A stretch of 64,000 nt of DNA from Arthrobacter sp. Bi26 (lineage in GTDB: Bacteria > Actinomycetota > Actinomycetes > Actinomycetales > Micrococcaceae): positions 16,401 through 80,400 of the forward strand of contig NZ_CAKKMF010000011.1 in assembly GCF_918697925.1 (NCBI RefSeq). The letters are read 5' to 3'. Below the pieces are notes generated by a model that searched no databases, was not told where the DNA came from, and saw only the letters and a list, made by a program, of their open reading frames with translations. The translations under genes and the position numbers were made by a program. Below are positions 32,577-41,794 of the stretch, piece by piece (positions within the stretch are counted from its first letter, which is position 1; the number at the start of each line of letters is the position of its first letter).

Positions 32577-34160
32577 CTAGCAGACAGTGTTGTCCGCCGG
32601 GGCTTTGCCGTCCACCAGGTAGTCGTCGACGGCGTTGCCGATGCAGCTGTTGGAGCGGCCGTAGGCCGTGTGGCCCTCGCCCTTCCATGTCAGCAGCGAG
32701 GCGTTGCCGAGCTGCTTGCGCAGGGCGCTGGCCCATTCCACGGGGGTAGCCGGATCGCCTGTGGTCCCAACGATAACAATCGGGGCCGAGCCCTTGTACT
32801 CAGCCGCGGCAGGGGTCCGGGCGTTCTTGTACGGCCAGTCCTTGCAGTTGCTTCCGCCGTAGGCGAAGTAGTAGCCCAGCGTTGGCGACAGCTGGCGCAG
32901 CTTCTGGTCCTCGGCCCGCATGGAAGCGGTGTCGGACACCATCGGGTAGTCCAGGCAGTTGATGGCGTTGAAGGCGAAGGTGCTGTTCGACGTGTAGGTG
33001 CCGCTGGGGTCCCTGTCGGCGCCGAAGTCGGCCAGCTGGAGCATGCCCGTGCCGTCGCCGGCCAGGGCGGTTGCGAGCGCCCGTGTGAGGATCGGCCAGT
33101 TGTCATTGTTGTAGAGCGGGATGATGAGGCCGCTGACAAACGTCGAACCCGAGACCTTCCGGCCGTCCTTCGCCGGCAGCGGGTTCGCCTCCGCCGCGGT
33201 GATGGCGTTGTGGATCTGCTGGACGCCTTCCTCGGTGCTTCCCGTGAGCGGGCAACCGCTGCTCTGCTGGCATTTTGCGACGTAGGCGTGGAGGGCCTTC
33301 TCGAAGGCCACGGCCTGCCCGCTGGTCAGTTCCTCGTAGCTCAGGGACGGGTCAATGGCGCCGTCCAGGACCAACCGGCCCACGTTGTCCGGAAACAGCG
33401 ACGCATAGGTGGAGCCCAGGAGGGTCCCATAGGAGTAGCCGAGGTAGTTCAGCTTCGCGTCGTTGGCCACCCCGCGGAGGATGTCGAGGTCCTTCGCGGC
33501 GCTGATCGTGTCGATGTGGGCCAGGACCGGGCCGGTCTTCTCCACGCACTTGGCCGCGATGGCCTTGTTGTCGGCGAGGGCCGCGTCCAGTCCGGCGTCG
33601 GTGTCCAGAGCGTAGATCTTGGCGCGGGACGCGTCGCGTTCCTTGTCTGTCAGGCACGTGACCGGGGCGGAGCGCTTCACGCCGCGGGGGTCGAAGCCCA
33701 CGATGTCATAGGCGGAGCGGACCTTGTCCGAGATGTTGGTGTTGGCCGCGTCCCGGACGAAGTCGTAGCCCGAGCCGCCCGGGCCACCCGGATTGACCAG
33801 CAGGGTGCCCTTCTTGTCGCCATTCGTGGCTAGCTTGATGGCGGCAAGCTCGATGCGGTCGCCGTCGGGCTTGCTGTAGTCCAGCGGAACCTTGACCTTG
33901 GCGCACTGGAAGCTGCCCTCACACGGCTTCCAGTCGACCTGCTGGGAGTAGTAGCTGCGCAGGTCCTCGGGCGCCGCCGCCACGATTGATGGGTCCGCCT
34001 GCCCCGGTGTCCCCGATTTGGCGGCACTCGGCCCGCCGTCGCCCCCGCCGCCGAAAAGAGTGCACGAGGCCAGTGAGAGGGCCAGGGCCGCGGCACCGAC
34101 GGCCCGCATGCCGATCGCCAGGGATCGGGATCTTGCGGACTGGGGTCGAGCAGGCTTCAT
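32577..34160 (-). CDS. Secreted alpha/beta hydrolase, tripeptidyl-aminopeptidase-like lipoprotein
   Basis: Exported serine hydrolase of 527 residues. The N-terminus is a lipoprotein signal with lipobox LASC (cysteine near residue 32), followed by a Gly/Ser-rich linker. The hydrolase core has the oxyanion region NPGGPGGSGYDF and FDPRGVKRSAPV, the nucleophile elbow GYSYGTLLG, an aspartate in GTTGDPATPVEWA and the histidine in GEGHTAYGRSN. This is the Streptomyces SlpD/SlpE and tripeptidyl-aminopeptidase group, which removes short peptides from protein N-termini outside the cell. ATG 34160 has an AAGGAG site. Confidence 0.92.
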   Translation of the reverse strand: MKPARPQSARSRSLAIGMRAVGAAALALSLASCTLFGGGGDGGPSAAKSGTPGQADPSIVAAAPEDLRSYYSQQVDWKPCEGSFQCAKVKVPLDYSKPDGDRIELAAIKLATNGDKKGTLLVNPGGPGGSGYDFVRDAANTNISDKVRSAYDIVGFDPRGVKRSAPVTCLTDKERDASRAKIYALDTDAGLDAALADNKAIAAKCVEKTGPVLAHIDTISAAKDLDILRGVANDAKLNYLGYSYGTLLGSTYASLFPDNVGRLVLDGAIDPSLSYEELTSGQAVAFEKALHAYVAKCQQSSGCPLTGSTEEGVQQIHNAITAAEANPLPAKDGRKVSGSTFVSGLIIPLYNNDNWPILTRALATALAGDGTGMLQLADFGADRDPSGTYTSNSTFAFNAINCLDYPMVSDTASMRAEDQKLRQLSPTLGYYFAYGGSNCKDWPYKNARTPAAAEYKGSAPIVIVGTTGDPATPVEWASALRKQLGNASLLTWKGEGHTAYGRSNSCIGNAVDDYLVDGKAPADNTVC

Positions 34161-34219
34161 GCGGTTCTCCTTGGAGGATAGGAACGGAGCGAAGATGTTC
34201 GTTGGAGCGGCCGGGACCG

Positions 34220-35362
34220 TCAAATAAGGCTGGACGCCATGGACTCGATCGTCAGCAGCGGAGCCACGTTGGTGGTGGTGATCCGCGTGCGGGCCTTGTT
34301 GACGGCGTCCATGCGGGCAAGGGTCACTTCGGCGGTGGAGCGGGAGGCGAAGTCTTCGAGTTCGCTTCTGAGTTCAACGTTGACGAGCTCCACGGCGTTC
34401 CCCATCTGGATGATCAGGACATCCCGGTAAAAGGACAGCAAATCCGTCAGGGTGCGGTCAAGGGAATCGGTGATGGAGCGCTTGGCCCGGCGCTTCTGGT
34501 CGTCCTCGAGCTGCTTGACCTGGCTCCGCATGGCCGGCGGCAACGTGCCGCTCTCGGGCGCCCCGAGGGTGGCCAGCAACGCGGTCTTCTCGGCGGCGTC
34601 GCGCTCGTCATTGGAGCTGTTGGCTTCCTCGGTGGCGATCTTGACCAGCTTTTCGGCCATCATGACCGCCGCGGTGACGCCGCGAAGGGACAGCGGAAAC
34701 CGCACCGTCTCAAGGCGGCGCTCCCGGGCCTCCGGGTCCCGGGCCAGGCGGCGGGCGATCCCCACGTGGCTTTGCGCGGCGCGGGCCGCGCGCTCGGCAA
34801 CCGCCGGGTCCACGCCGTCGCGCTTAACCAGCAGGGCCGCGACGGCGGCGGCCGGTGGAAGCCGCAGCGCCACCGGCCGGCAGCGGGAGCGGATCGTCAC
34901 GAGGACATCGGCGGGGGAGGGCGCGCAGAGCATCCAGACGGTGCGGGGAGTGGGTTCCTCGATGGCCTTGAGCAGCACGTTGGTGGTCCGCTCGGCCATC
35001 CGGTCCGCATCCTCCACCACGATGATCCGCCACCGGGCCGACGAGGGCCGGTTCCCGGCGGTGGACACGAGTTCGCGTGCCTCATCGATGGTGATAGTGA
35101 CCTTCTCCGTGCGCACGAACGCGACGTCGGAATGGGTCTCGCCGAGGATGGTCAGGCACGCCGGGCATTCGCCGCAGCCGCGCAGGCTGACGTCCTCCTG
35201 GTCACAGTTCAGGGCCGCAGCGAAGGCCTTCGCGGCGTTGGAACGGCCGGAGCCGGGCGGGCCGGTGAAAAGCCACGCGTGCGTCAGCCCCTCACCCTGG
35301 GCCGCCTGGCGCAGCTGGGCCACGACGGCGTCCTGGCCCTGGAGATCGTCCCAGACGGTCAT
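34220..35362 (-). CDS. holB: DNA polymerase III subunit delta'
   Basis: Clamp-loader subunit of 380 residues. The AAA+ N-terminus has GPPGSGRSNAAKAFA as Walker A-like loop, a four-cysteine zinc module CDQEDVSLRGCGECPAC, and IVVEDADRMAERTTNVLLKA as the Walker B/sensor region. The GR in place of the GK of ATP-binding loader subunits is normal for delta'. The C-terminal half is the helical clamp-loader collar. ATG 35362 overlaps the tmk stop by 4 bp (ATGA), so the genes are coupled; the tmk-holB pairing is common in bacteria. Confidence 0.93.
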   Translation of the reverse strand: MTVWDDLQGQDAVVAQLRQAAQGEGLTHAWLFTGPPGSGRSNAAKAFAAALNCDQEDVSLRGCGECPACLTILGETHSDVAFVRTEKVTITIDEARELVSTAGNRPSSARWRIIVVEDADRMAERTTNVLLKAIEEPTPRTVWMLCAPSPADVLVTIRSRCRPVALRLPPAAAVAALLVKRDGVDPAVAERAARAAQSHVGIARRLARDPEARERRLETVRFPLSLRGVTAAVMMAEKLVKIATEEANSSNDERDAAEKTALLATLGAPESGTLPPAMRSQVKQLEDDQKRRAKRSITDSLDRTLTDLLSFYRDVLIIQMGNAVELVNVELRSELEDFASRSTAEVTLARMDAVNKARTRITTTNVAPLLTIESMASSLI

Positions 35363-36039
35363 GCCATGCTGCTTTGGGTGACGGCCAGCAAGGTTTCGAC
35401 GCGCTCGAAGATCCGGGCCGCGAGTTCGGCGACGGGCAGGCGGGCGGGCAGCACCAGATAGGCTTCGGGCCTTGCCGCTGCCAGGTCCAGAAAGGCCGCC
35501 CGGATCTTGGCGTGGAATTCGTCGGCCTCGGACTCGAGGCGGTCTTCGGGGGCTTCGCCGGCTGTGCGCCGTTGCCGGCCAACGGCGGGCTCGACGTCGA
35601 GAAGTACCGTCAGGTCCGGCTCCAGGTCCGATGTCGCCCAGGCATTGATGTCCCGGACCGCCTCCGTCCCGAGGCCGCGGCCGGCGCCCTGGTACGCGAC
35701 CGAAGAGTCGATGTACCGGTCCGTGAGGACGATCTCGCCGCGTTCCAGGGCGGGCCGGATGACCTGGCTCGCGTGCGCGGCACGGGACGCCGCGAAAATA
35801 AGGGCCTCGGTATGGGCGTCGATGTGGCCGTGGCCGTGATCCAGCACGAGGGAACGCAGCTTCTCGCCGATCGCGGTGCCGCCCGGTTCCCGGGTCCGCA
35901 GCACTGTGAAGCCCCCTGATTCCAGCGTTTTGGCGAGTTCGGCCGCCTGCGTGGACTTGCCGGCGCCGTCTCCGCCCTCGAAGGCAATAAACAGTCCGGG
36001 CAACGGTCGGCGGGCCGCTCCGGGGCTCTGGGTAGTCAC
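35359..36039 (-). CDS. tmk: Thymidylate kinase
   Basis: Phosphorylates dTMP to dTDP. The 226-residue product has the P-loop FEGGDGAGKST (residues ~20-30), the TREPGGT motif, DRYIDSSVAYQGAGRGLG, and a C-terminal lid region. The GTG start at 36039 is the earliest possible and gives about 15 residues before the conserved core; an alternative start is not obvious. It is the first gene of the tmk-holB pair and is divergent from the gene at 36127. Confidence 0.95.
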   Translation of the reverse strand: MTTQSPGAARRPLPGLFIAFEGGDGAGKSTQAAELAKTLESGGFTVLRTREPGGTAIGEKLRSLVLDHGHGHIDAHTEALIFAASRAAHASQVIRPALERGEIVLTDRYIDSSVAYQGAGRGLGTEAVRDINAWATSDLEPDLTVLLDVEPAVGRQRRTAGEAPEDRLESEADEFHAKIRAAFLDLAAARPEAYLVLPARLPVAELAARIFERVETLLAVTQSSMA

Positions 36040-36126
36040 CGTTCAAGAGTACCGACAATCACCGACACTTCAGTGCCCGGCGTAACGCCTTGGGTACCCT
36101 GCGGGGCGCCCACGTACCCTGTCTCC

Positions 36127-37323
36127 ATGAGTCTTTCTGAACAACAGGCCGCCGCGCTTTCGCCGGATTCCTTGGTTGTGGCGGCAGGGCGCCCGCCGCG
36201 CACCCGCGACGAACCCGTCAACCCGCCGCTTGTGCTGTCCTCGACCTACTTCGGCACCGGACCGCTGGGGGGCGGCGATCGCGGCTACGGCCGGTATTCC
36301 AATCCCACGTGGGACCCCTTCGAAGAGGCGCTGGGCCAGTTGGAAGGTGCGGAGCTGCCGGGGCTGCTCTACGCCTCTGGGCTCGCCGCCGTGAGTTCGG
36401 CACTGTCCCTGGTGCCCGCCCAGGGCGTGCTCGTGATGCCCTCGCACAGCTACGCGGGCTCGGTCACCATGGCCACCGAACTGGCGGCCAAAGGCTTCCT
36501 CGAGTTGCGGACGGTGGACATCGCGGACACCGACGCCGTCGTGGCCGCAATTGCCCCGGCCGGCGGCCGCGCCGCCAGCATGCTGTGGCTGGAGAGTCCC
36601 ACCAACCCCATGCTCGGCGTCGCGGACATGCGGACCCTGACCGCCGCGGCGCATGAGGCCGGTGCGATCGTCGTCACGGACAACACCTTTTCCACGCCCT
36701 TGGTGCAGCAGCCCCTGAGCCTGGGCTCCGACGTCGTGCTGCATTCGGTGACCAAATACCTCTCCGGCCATTCCGACGTCGTGCTCGGTGCGCTGGTGAC
36801 CTCCGACGCCGGTCTCCGCGCCGCCCTGCTGCACCACCGCACCATTCACGGCGGGATCGCCGGACCGTTCGAGGCGTGGCTGGCGCTGCGCGGGCTCCGC
36901 ACCCTGGCGCTGCGGATCGAGCGTTCGCAGGCGTCGGCCCAGGTCCTAGCCGAACGGCTCCACGGTCATCCGCGGATTGCCGGCATCCGGTTCCCCGGAC
37001 TGGCCTCGGACCCCGGCCACGTGCGGGCTAAGGAGCAGATGAAGGGGTTCGGGTCCATCCTGTGCATTGAGGTTGCCCCCGTAGTTGGGCGGGACGGTGG
37101 CATCAGCGGCGCCGAGGCCGCGGACCGGATGATCCGCGCCCTGCACCTCTGGCTCCCCGCCACGTCCCTGGGTGGGGTGGAATCCCTGATCGAACGCCGG
37201 CGCCGGCACACGGCCGAGCCGGAGAGCGTACCGGACAACCTGGTCCGGATGAGCGTGGGCATTGAGAACGTGGAAGACCTTTGGGCCGATTTGGAGCAGG
37301 CGTTGGGCACTCTGGACGGCTAG
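36127..37323 (+). CDS. metB: Cystathionine gamma-synthase-type PLP enzyme
   Basis: Trans-sulfuration-family enzyme of 398 residues that would condense an activated homoserine with cysteine for methionine synthesis. It shows the family Tyr/Arg pair in GYGRYSNPTWDPFEEAL, the aspartate in VVTDNTFSTP, and the PLP lysine in SVTKYLSGHSDVVLGAL. The C-terminal LPATSLGGVESLIERR is the Cys/Met-metabolism signature. A gamma-lyase or sulfhydrylase cannot be ruled out from sequence alone. ATG 36127 is preferred over an upstream alternative at 36073; its ribosome site is weak. Confidence 0.88.
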   Translation: MSLSEQQAAALSPDSLVVAAGRPPRTRDEPVNPPLVLSSTYFGTGPLGGGDRGYGRYSNPTWDPFEEALGQLEGAELPGLLYASGLAAVSSALSLVPAQGVLVMPSHSYAGSVTMATELAAKGFLELRTVDIADTDAVVAAIAPAGGRAASMLWLESPTNPMLGVADMRTLTAAAHEAGAIVVTDNTFSTPLVQQPLSLGSDVVLHSVTKYLSGHSDVVLGALVTSDAGLRAALLHHRTIHGGIAGPFEAWLALRGLRTLALRIERSQASAQVLAERLHGHPRIAGIRFPGLASDPGHVRAKEQMKGFGSILCIEVAPVVGRDGGISGAEAADRMIRALHLWLPATSLGGVESLIERRRRHTAEPESVPDNLVRMSVGIENVEDLWADLEQALGTLDG

Positions 37324-37332
37324 GCTGGGGGA

Positions 37333-37692
37333 GTGGACGGACGCATGCTGATTTACTTTGTCGAATCCGGGGTTTACCTGGTCCTTGCCGTAGTGGCCTT
37401 TGCCTTGGAGGCGTGGGCGTTTTTCGATTGCCTCCGGCACAAGGCCAATGCGTTCGAGGCCGTATCGAAGCGGACCAAGACCTTCTGGCTGGCCCTGACC
37501 GGCGGCGCGTTCGCCGTGGGCCTGTTCTCCCTGCTCTCGCAGCTGGGCAGCGGTGGCGGCGCCAGTTCGCTTGGCATTTTCGGCCTTGCGGCGGTGACGG
37601 CCGCGTCCGTGTACCTCGCCGATGTCCGCCCCGCGGTCAAGGACGCCGGCCGCGGCCGCGGCAGCAACATGGGCCCCTACGGCCCCTGGTGA
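37333..37692 (+). CDS. DUF2516 family membrane protein
   Basis: A 119-residue membrane protein starting at GTG 37333 (alternative ATG at 37345), 9 bp after the upstream stop. Three hydrophobic segments are visible: VYLVLAVVAFALEAWAFFDC, LALTGGAFAVGLFSLL and GIFGLAAVTAASVYLADV. The ending VRPAVKDAGRGRG and GPYGPW matches actinobacterial DUF2516 proteins, whose function is unknown. It is probably cotranscribed with the trans-sulfuration gene and is followed by the twin hairpins at 37697-37784. Confidence 0.85.
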   Translation: MDGRMLIYFVESGVYLVLAVVAFALEAWAFFDCLRHKANAFEAVSKRTKTFWLALTGGAFAVGLFSLLSQLGSGGGASSLGIFGLAAVTAASVYLADVRPAVKDAGRGRGSNMGPYGPW

Positions 37693-37696
37693 TCCC

Positions 37697-37784
37697 CACC
37701 AGCCCCCTCAGCTCGCAGGCTCGCTGAGGGAACCCTGCCGGCGTGGGCCCAGCACCAGCCCCCTCAGCTCGCAAGCTCGCTGAG
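37697..37784. repeat. Two 32-bp hairpin repeats between convergent genes
   Basis: Copies at 37697-37728 and 37753-37784 differ at one base and are 56 bp apart. Each contains CTCAGC...GCTGAG arms around a GC-rich loop. They fill the gap between the DUF2516 gene and the convergent methyltransferase gene and may act as terminators for both strands. Confidence 0.7.
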
Positions 37785-37796
37785 ATCCGGAACCGG

Positions 37797-38645
37797 CTAG
37801 CTTCCCGGGGCCACGGCTTCCCAGCTGACCGTTACTTCGCCCAGCCGCCAGCGGGACGGGCCGTCCTGGATGGGCCAGCCGGCGTCTAGCAGTGCACGGC
37901 ACATTGCTGTGAAGCGCTGCCGGCTGCCGAACGACGCCAGCGGCGCCGCTTCCAGCCAGGCCTTGTCCATTGCCTGCAGGTAGGCGTGGATCTTCTCGCC
38001 GGGCACGTTGCGGTGGATCAGGGCCTTCGGCAGCCTTTCGGCGACGTCTGAGGGCAGCGCGAAAGCACCGAACCGCATGGACACGCTCAGGCTCAGCGGC
38101 CGCTCGACGTCGAGCGCCACCCAGGCCGCTCGGCGCCCGATTTCATCGCACGTGCCGTCGATGAACAGCCCGCCCGGAGCGAGACGGTCCTGCACCAGCT
38201 GCCAGATGCCGGCCACGTCGGCTTCCTCGTACTGCCGCAGCACGTTGAAGGCGCGGACCAACACGGGATTTCCGGTCACCGGCAGCTCGAAGCCGCCCAG
38301 CTGGAACATCAGGCCGGGCCGTTCAAGAGCTTGGGCCTGCCGGACACGCTCCGGTTCGATTTCGATCCCCACCATCTGCATGTCCGCGCGGACCCCCGCG
38401 AGGCGTTCGAAGAGTTCGACGGCGGTGGCCGGCGAGGCGCCGTAGCCGAGGTCGACGGCGAGGGGATGGGCCGCGGCGCGCAGCCGCCACGCCTGCGGCC
38501 CGGTCAGCCAGCGGTCCACCCGGCGCATCCGGTTGGGGTTCGTGGTGCCACGGGTCACGTTGCCCACGGGCCTGCCGCCGCGCGCGCCGCTTCTCGTTCC
38601 GCCCTGGTTCCGGGGGGACAGCACCCGTTCAGCCTTCTGCACCAC
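37797..38645 (-). CDS. Class I SAM-dependent methyltransferase-like protein
   Basis: Product of 282 residues. After a basic N-terminal tail comes the SAM-binding pattern AVDLGYGASPATAVELFERL (motif I DxGxG) with the acidic residue MVGIEIEPERV as motif II, and LAPGGLFIDGTCDEIG in the motif V/VI region. The substrate is unknown. GTG 38645 is the maximal start, with GGAGG 13 nt upstream; the core would tolerate later starts. It faces gpmA divergently. Confidence 0.82.
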   Translation of the reverse strand: MVQKAERVLSPRNQGGTRSGARGGRPVGNVTRGTTNPNRMRRVDRWLTGPQAWRLRAAAHPLAVDLGYGASPATAVELFERLAGVRADMQMVGIEIEPERVRQAQALERPGLMFQLGGFELPVTGNPVLVRAFNVLRQYEEADVAGIWQLVQDRLAPGGLFIDGTCDEIGRRAAWVALDVERPLSLSVSMRFGAFALPSDVAERLPKALIHRNVPGEKIHAYLQAMDKAWLEAAPLASFGSRQRFTAMCRALLDAGWPIQDGPSRWRLGEVTVSWEAVAPGS

Positions 38646-38811
38646 CGCCCAAGCCTATCCTCCAACGCGGGGTCACTTGTGGCCATGGTGAGCCGCGGGA
38701 TGGGCGCGAGGTGACCGTGCATTGCGGTGAGGGCGTGGTGAAACCCGGCCGTCAACCGCGCGGCGTGTAACGCACGGCACCGCCGCCGACCGCTCGGCTA
38801 GGATGAAAACC

Positions 38812-39558
38812 ATGACTTACAAGCTGATTCTGCTGCGCCACGGCCACAGCGACTGGAATGCCAAGAACCTCTTCACCGGCTGGGTGGACGTTGACCTCAA
38901 CGACCAGGGCCGTGCCGAGGCCGTGCGCGGCGGCGAGCTGCTCGTGGAGAACAACATCCTCCCCGACATCCTCTACACCTCACGGTTGAAGCGGGCCATC
39001 AACACGGCGAACATGGCACTGGAAAAGGCCGACCGCGGCTGGATCGACGTCAAGCGTGACTGGCGGCTCAACGAGCGCCACTACGGCGCACTGCAGGGCA
39101 AAGACAAGGCCCAGACCCTCGCCGAATTCGGCGAGGAGCAGTTCATGCTGTGGCGCCGGTCCTACGACACCCCGCCGCCGCCCCTGGCCGACGATTCCGA
39201 GTTCTCCCAGGTGGGGGACCCGCGCTACGCGGACCTCGGCGACGCCGTCCCGCGCACCGAATGCCTCAAGGATGTCCTGATCCGGCTCATGCCGTACTGG
39301 GAATCGGACATCAAGGAAGACCTCAGGGCTGGGAAGACCGTCCTGGTCACTGCCCACGGCAACTCGCTCCGCGCCCTCGTCAAGCACCTTGACGGGATCA
39401 GCGACGAGGACATCGCCGCACTGAACATCCCCACCGGCATCCCGCTGGTCTACGAACTGGATGAGGACTTCAAGCCGCTGAACCCGGGCGGCACCTACCT
39501 CGACCCCGAGGCCGCCGCCGAGGCCATCAAGGCAGTTGCCAACCAAGGCAAGAAGTAG
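38812..39558 (+). CDS. gpmA: 2,3-bisphosphoglycerate-dependent phosphoglycerate mutase
   Basis: Glycolytic enzyme of 248 residues that interconverts 3- and 2-phosphoglycerate. The phosphohistidine loop [18 protein letters not shown] is at residues ~7-24, the substrate region [17 protein letters not shown] follows, and the second histidine is in [21 protein letters not shown] 38812 is preferred to ATG 38803 because it lies in the usual position before [10 protein letters not shown] and has GGATGA upstream. The position next to phoU/senX3/regX3 is the usual actinobacterial order. Confidence 0.96.
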   Translation: MTYKLILLRHGHSDWNAKNLFTGWVDVDLNDQGRAEAVRGGELLVENNILPDILYTSRLKRAINTANMALEKADRGWIDVKRDWRLNERHYGALQGKDKAQTLAEFGEEQFMLWRRSYDTPPPPLADDSEFSQVGDPRYADLGDAVPRTECLKDVLIRLMPYWESDIKEDLRAGKTVLVTAHGNSLRALVKHLDGISDEDIAALNIPTGIPLVYELDEDFKPLNPGGTYLDPEAAAEAIKAVANQGKK

Positions 39559-39596
39559 GCGGTTCCCGCCCCGAACGGCGCCAAGCGCAAAGGATA

Positions 39597-39645
39597 CAAA
39601 CAACGGCGTCCGGCCACCCCCAAGGTGACCGGACGCCGTCGTTGT
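39597..39645. terminator. Bidirectional hairpin terminator between gpmA and phoU
   Basis: A long stem (CAACGGCGTCCGG with CCGGACGCCGTCGTTG, one bulge) extends by CCACC/GGTG, with T/A-rich flanks on both sides. It separates the convergent gpmA and phoU genes. Confidence 0.75.
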
Positions 39646-39691
39646 GTCAGCGCAGTTGCCCCAGCGCGGTTGTGTCAGCGCGGGGCCGGCG

Positions 39692-40354
39692 TCAGATGTG
39701 TTCGATGCTGTTCGGCTGCCACGCGCCGGTGACGAGGTACGTGACCTTCTGGGCAACCGAGACGCCGTGGTCGGCGAAGCGCTCAAAGTAGCGGCTGGCC
39801 AGGGCAACGTCCACCGTCGTGGCCGGCGACTCCTGCCAGTCGCTGCGCGCGATCGCCTTGAAAACGCTCAGGTGAAGGTCGTTGACCTCGCTGTTGGCCT
39901 TCATGATTTCCCGGGCCACGCCGAGGTCGCGGGTTGCCAGCAGTTCCGTGAGCTTCTGGGCGATCAGCAGGTCCAGTTCCGCGAAGCTCTTGAAAGTCTC
40001 CCGCAGCTGATCCGGAACCACTGACTCCGGGTAGCGCAGACGCGCCAGCTGGGCCAGGTGGCGGGCGAGGTCGCCCATGCGCTCCAGCGAGGCGCTCATC
40101 CGGAGCGAACCAACCAGCATGCGCAGATCGCTCGCCACCGGACCCTGGAGGGCAAGGATGTCGATGGCGCGCTCGTCGAGGCTGTTCTGCAGGAAGTCGA
40201 TGCGGGCATCGGCGGCAATCACGTCCTCGGCGAGGTCGATATCGGCGCCCTCGAAAGCTGTCGTGGCCTTGTCGATGGCCTCTGTGACCAACGCTGAGAT
40301 CTCGACGAGCTGTTCCCTTACCTGGGCGAGCTCCTCCTGAAAAACCTTACGCAC
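39692..40354 (-). CDS. phoU: Phosphate-specific transport/signalling protein PhoU
   Basis: Cytoplasmic negative regulator of phosphate signalling, 220 residues. Two PhoU repeats are visible, each of a three-helix bundle, with metal-binding-type acidic patterns (residues ~15-90 and ~120-205; IERMGD-like SLERMGDLARHLAQLA in the first, YFERFADHGVSVAQKV in the second). Start is GTG 40354 with GGAAAGGA upstream. It is divergent from senX3, with a 198-bp gap carrying PHO-box-like direct repeats. Confidence 0.95.
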   Translation of the reverse strand: MRKVFQEELAQVREQLVEISALVTEAIDKATTAFEGADIDLAEDVIAADARIDFLQNSLDERAIDILALQGPVASDLRMLVGSLRMSASLERMGDLARHLAQLARLRYPESVVPDQLRETFKSFAELDLLIAQKLTELLATRDLGVAREIMKANSEVNDLHLSVFKAIARSDWQESPATTVDVALASRYFERFADHGVSVAQKVTYLVTGAWQPNSIEHI

Positions 40355-40409
40355 GTGTGCGTCCTTTCCTCGGAAATATTGCCTGCAGTCGAAGCGGCGG
40401 GCCTATTTC

Positions 40410-40492
40410 GGTTCACCTACCGGCGCTCCAACTGTCAACTCTTTCAGTATCCGGTGAACTGTTACGCCCCAATAGGTGAACGTTAGCTGAAC
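40410..40492. promoter_or_regulatory. PHO-box-like direct repeats between phoU and senX3
   Basis: GGTGAAC occurs at 40453 and 40475 and GCTGAAC at 40486, spaced 22 and 11 bp. This 11-bp periodicity is typical of response-regulator direct repeats (PHO-box core GTTCAC on the minus strand). A further GGTTCACCTAC lies at 40410-40420. RegX3 is the likely binder, giving autoregulation of phoU and senX3-regX3 (inference). Confidence 0.6.
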
Positions 40493-40552
40493 CGGCGCCC
40501 GAATCGCAGGAGATTTCGGTTTCGGTCGTGTGGCAGAGCATAAGCTGGAGCC

Positions 40553-41794
40553 GTGGATCCAATGCTCATCGGCGTGATCGCCGGCCTGATCGGCCTCTCG
40601 TTTGGCATGTTCGGCGTACTCGCGTTCCGGGTGAGTGAGCAGCAGCGGCACATTGTGGACGTCGACGTCGACGACCCCTCGCTGCCCGAGGGTGCCGCGG
40701 AGGTGCTCGCCGTCCTCGGCCGCGCTTTCGTGGTGGTTGACGCGATCGACGGCGTGGTCCGCGCCAGCCCGGCCGCATACGCCTATGGCTTGGTCCGCGG
40801 GCACACCGTGGTGCACCAGCAGTTGCTGGAGATGACGGCCAAGGTGCGGCGGGACGGTGTCATCCTCGAAAAGCAGCTGGAGCTGCCGCGCGGCCCGCTC
40901 GGACAGGGAACGATCGTGGTCCAGGTCCGGGCCGCCGTCATCACGGAGGAATACATCCTCCTGCTGGCCGATGACCGGACGGAATTCACCCGCACGGAGG
41001 AAGTCCGCAACGACTTTGTCGCGAATGTCTCCCACGAACTGAAGACACCGGTCGGGGCGATCTCGCTCCTGGCCGAGGCGCTCGAGTCGTCCGCCGACGA
41101 CCCCGAGGCGGTCAAGCGGTTCGCCAAGCGCATGCATAAGGAATCGACCCGGCTTGCGGCCCTGGTCCAGGACATCATCGAACTCTCCCGGCTCCAGGGC
41201 GCCAACGTCGCGCAGCAGGGCCGCCCGGTGGACATCAACACTGTGGTCAGTGAGGCCGTGGACCGCTCCCAGCTGCCGGCCGAGAGCAAGAACATCCAGC
41301 TGGTGGTCGGCGGGCACGCCGACGCCATGGTCTACGGCGACCAGGACCTCCTCGTCACCGCCCTGCGCAACCTGATCGACAACGCCATCCGCTACTCGCC
41401 GGAGAACACCAAGGTGGGTGTGGGCATCCGGGCCAAGGACGGCCTCGTGGCGGTCTCGGTGACGGATCAGGGCGACGGGCTCAGCGCCGAGGACCAGGAG
41501 CGCGTCTTCGAGCGCTTCTACCGCGTGGACGCTGCCCGCTCCCGGCAGACCGGAGGCACGGGGCTTGGCCTGAGCATCGTCAAGCACGTCATTTCCAACC
41601 ACGGCGGCGAGGTGACCCTGTGGTCCCAGCTCGGCCAGGGTTCCACGTTCACCATTCGACTTCCCGAGATGGAAGGGCAGGACGACGGCGACGCCTCTGA
41701 TGCGGGCAAGCCCGCGGCCCACACCTCCAGCCGGGACCCCAGACCGCAACGACGTGACGCCGCCGGCGTCCATGAGCAAGGAGCTACCGCTTGA
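40553..41794 (+). CDS. senX3: Phosphate-responsive sensor histidine kinase SenX3
   Basis: Membrane-anchored histidine kinase of 413 residues. One N-terminal hydrophobic helix (MLIGVIAGLIGLSFGMFGVL) is followed by a PAS-like domain (~50-140). The dimerisation/phosphoacceptor domain has VANVSHELKTPVGA. The ATPase domain shows the N box LRNLIDNAIRYS, VTDQGDGLS and GGTGLGLS. GTG 40553 has a GGAG site. The stop overlaps the TTG start of regX3 (4 bp). With PhoU next door this is the phosphate two-component system typical of actinobacteria. Confidence 0.95.
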   Translation: MDPMLIGVIAGLIGLSFGMFGVLAFRVSEQQRHIVDVDVDDPSLPEGAAEVLAVLGRAFVVVDAIDGVVRASPAAYAYGLVRGHTVVHQQLLEMTAKVRRDGVILEKQLELPRGPLGQGTIVVQVRAAVITEEYILLLADDRTEFTRTEEVRNDFVANVSHELKTPVGAISLLAEALESSADDPEAVKRFAKRMHKESTRLAALVQDIIELSRLQGANVAQQGRPVDINTVVSEAVDRSQLPAESKNIQLVVGGHADAMVYGDQDLLVTALRNLIDNAIRYSPENTKVGVGIRAKDGLVAVSVTDQGDGLSAEDQERVFERFYRVDAARSRQTGGTGLGLSIVKHVISNHGGEVTLWSQLGQGSTFTIRLPEMEGQDDGDASDAGKPAAHTSSRDPRPQRRDAAGVHEQGATA

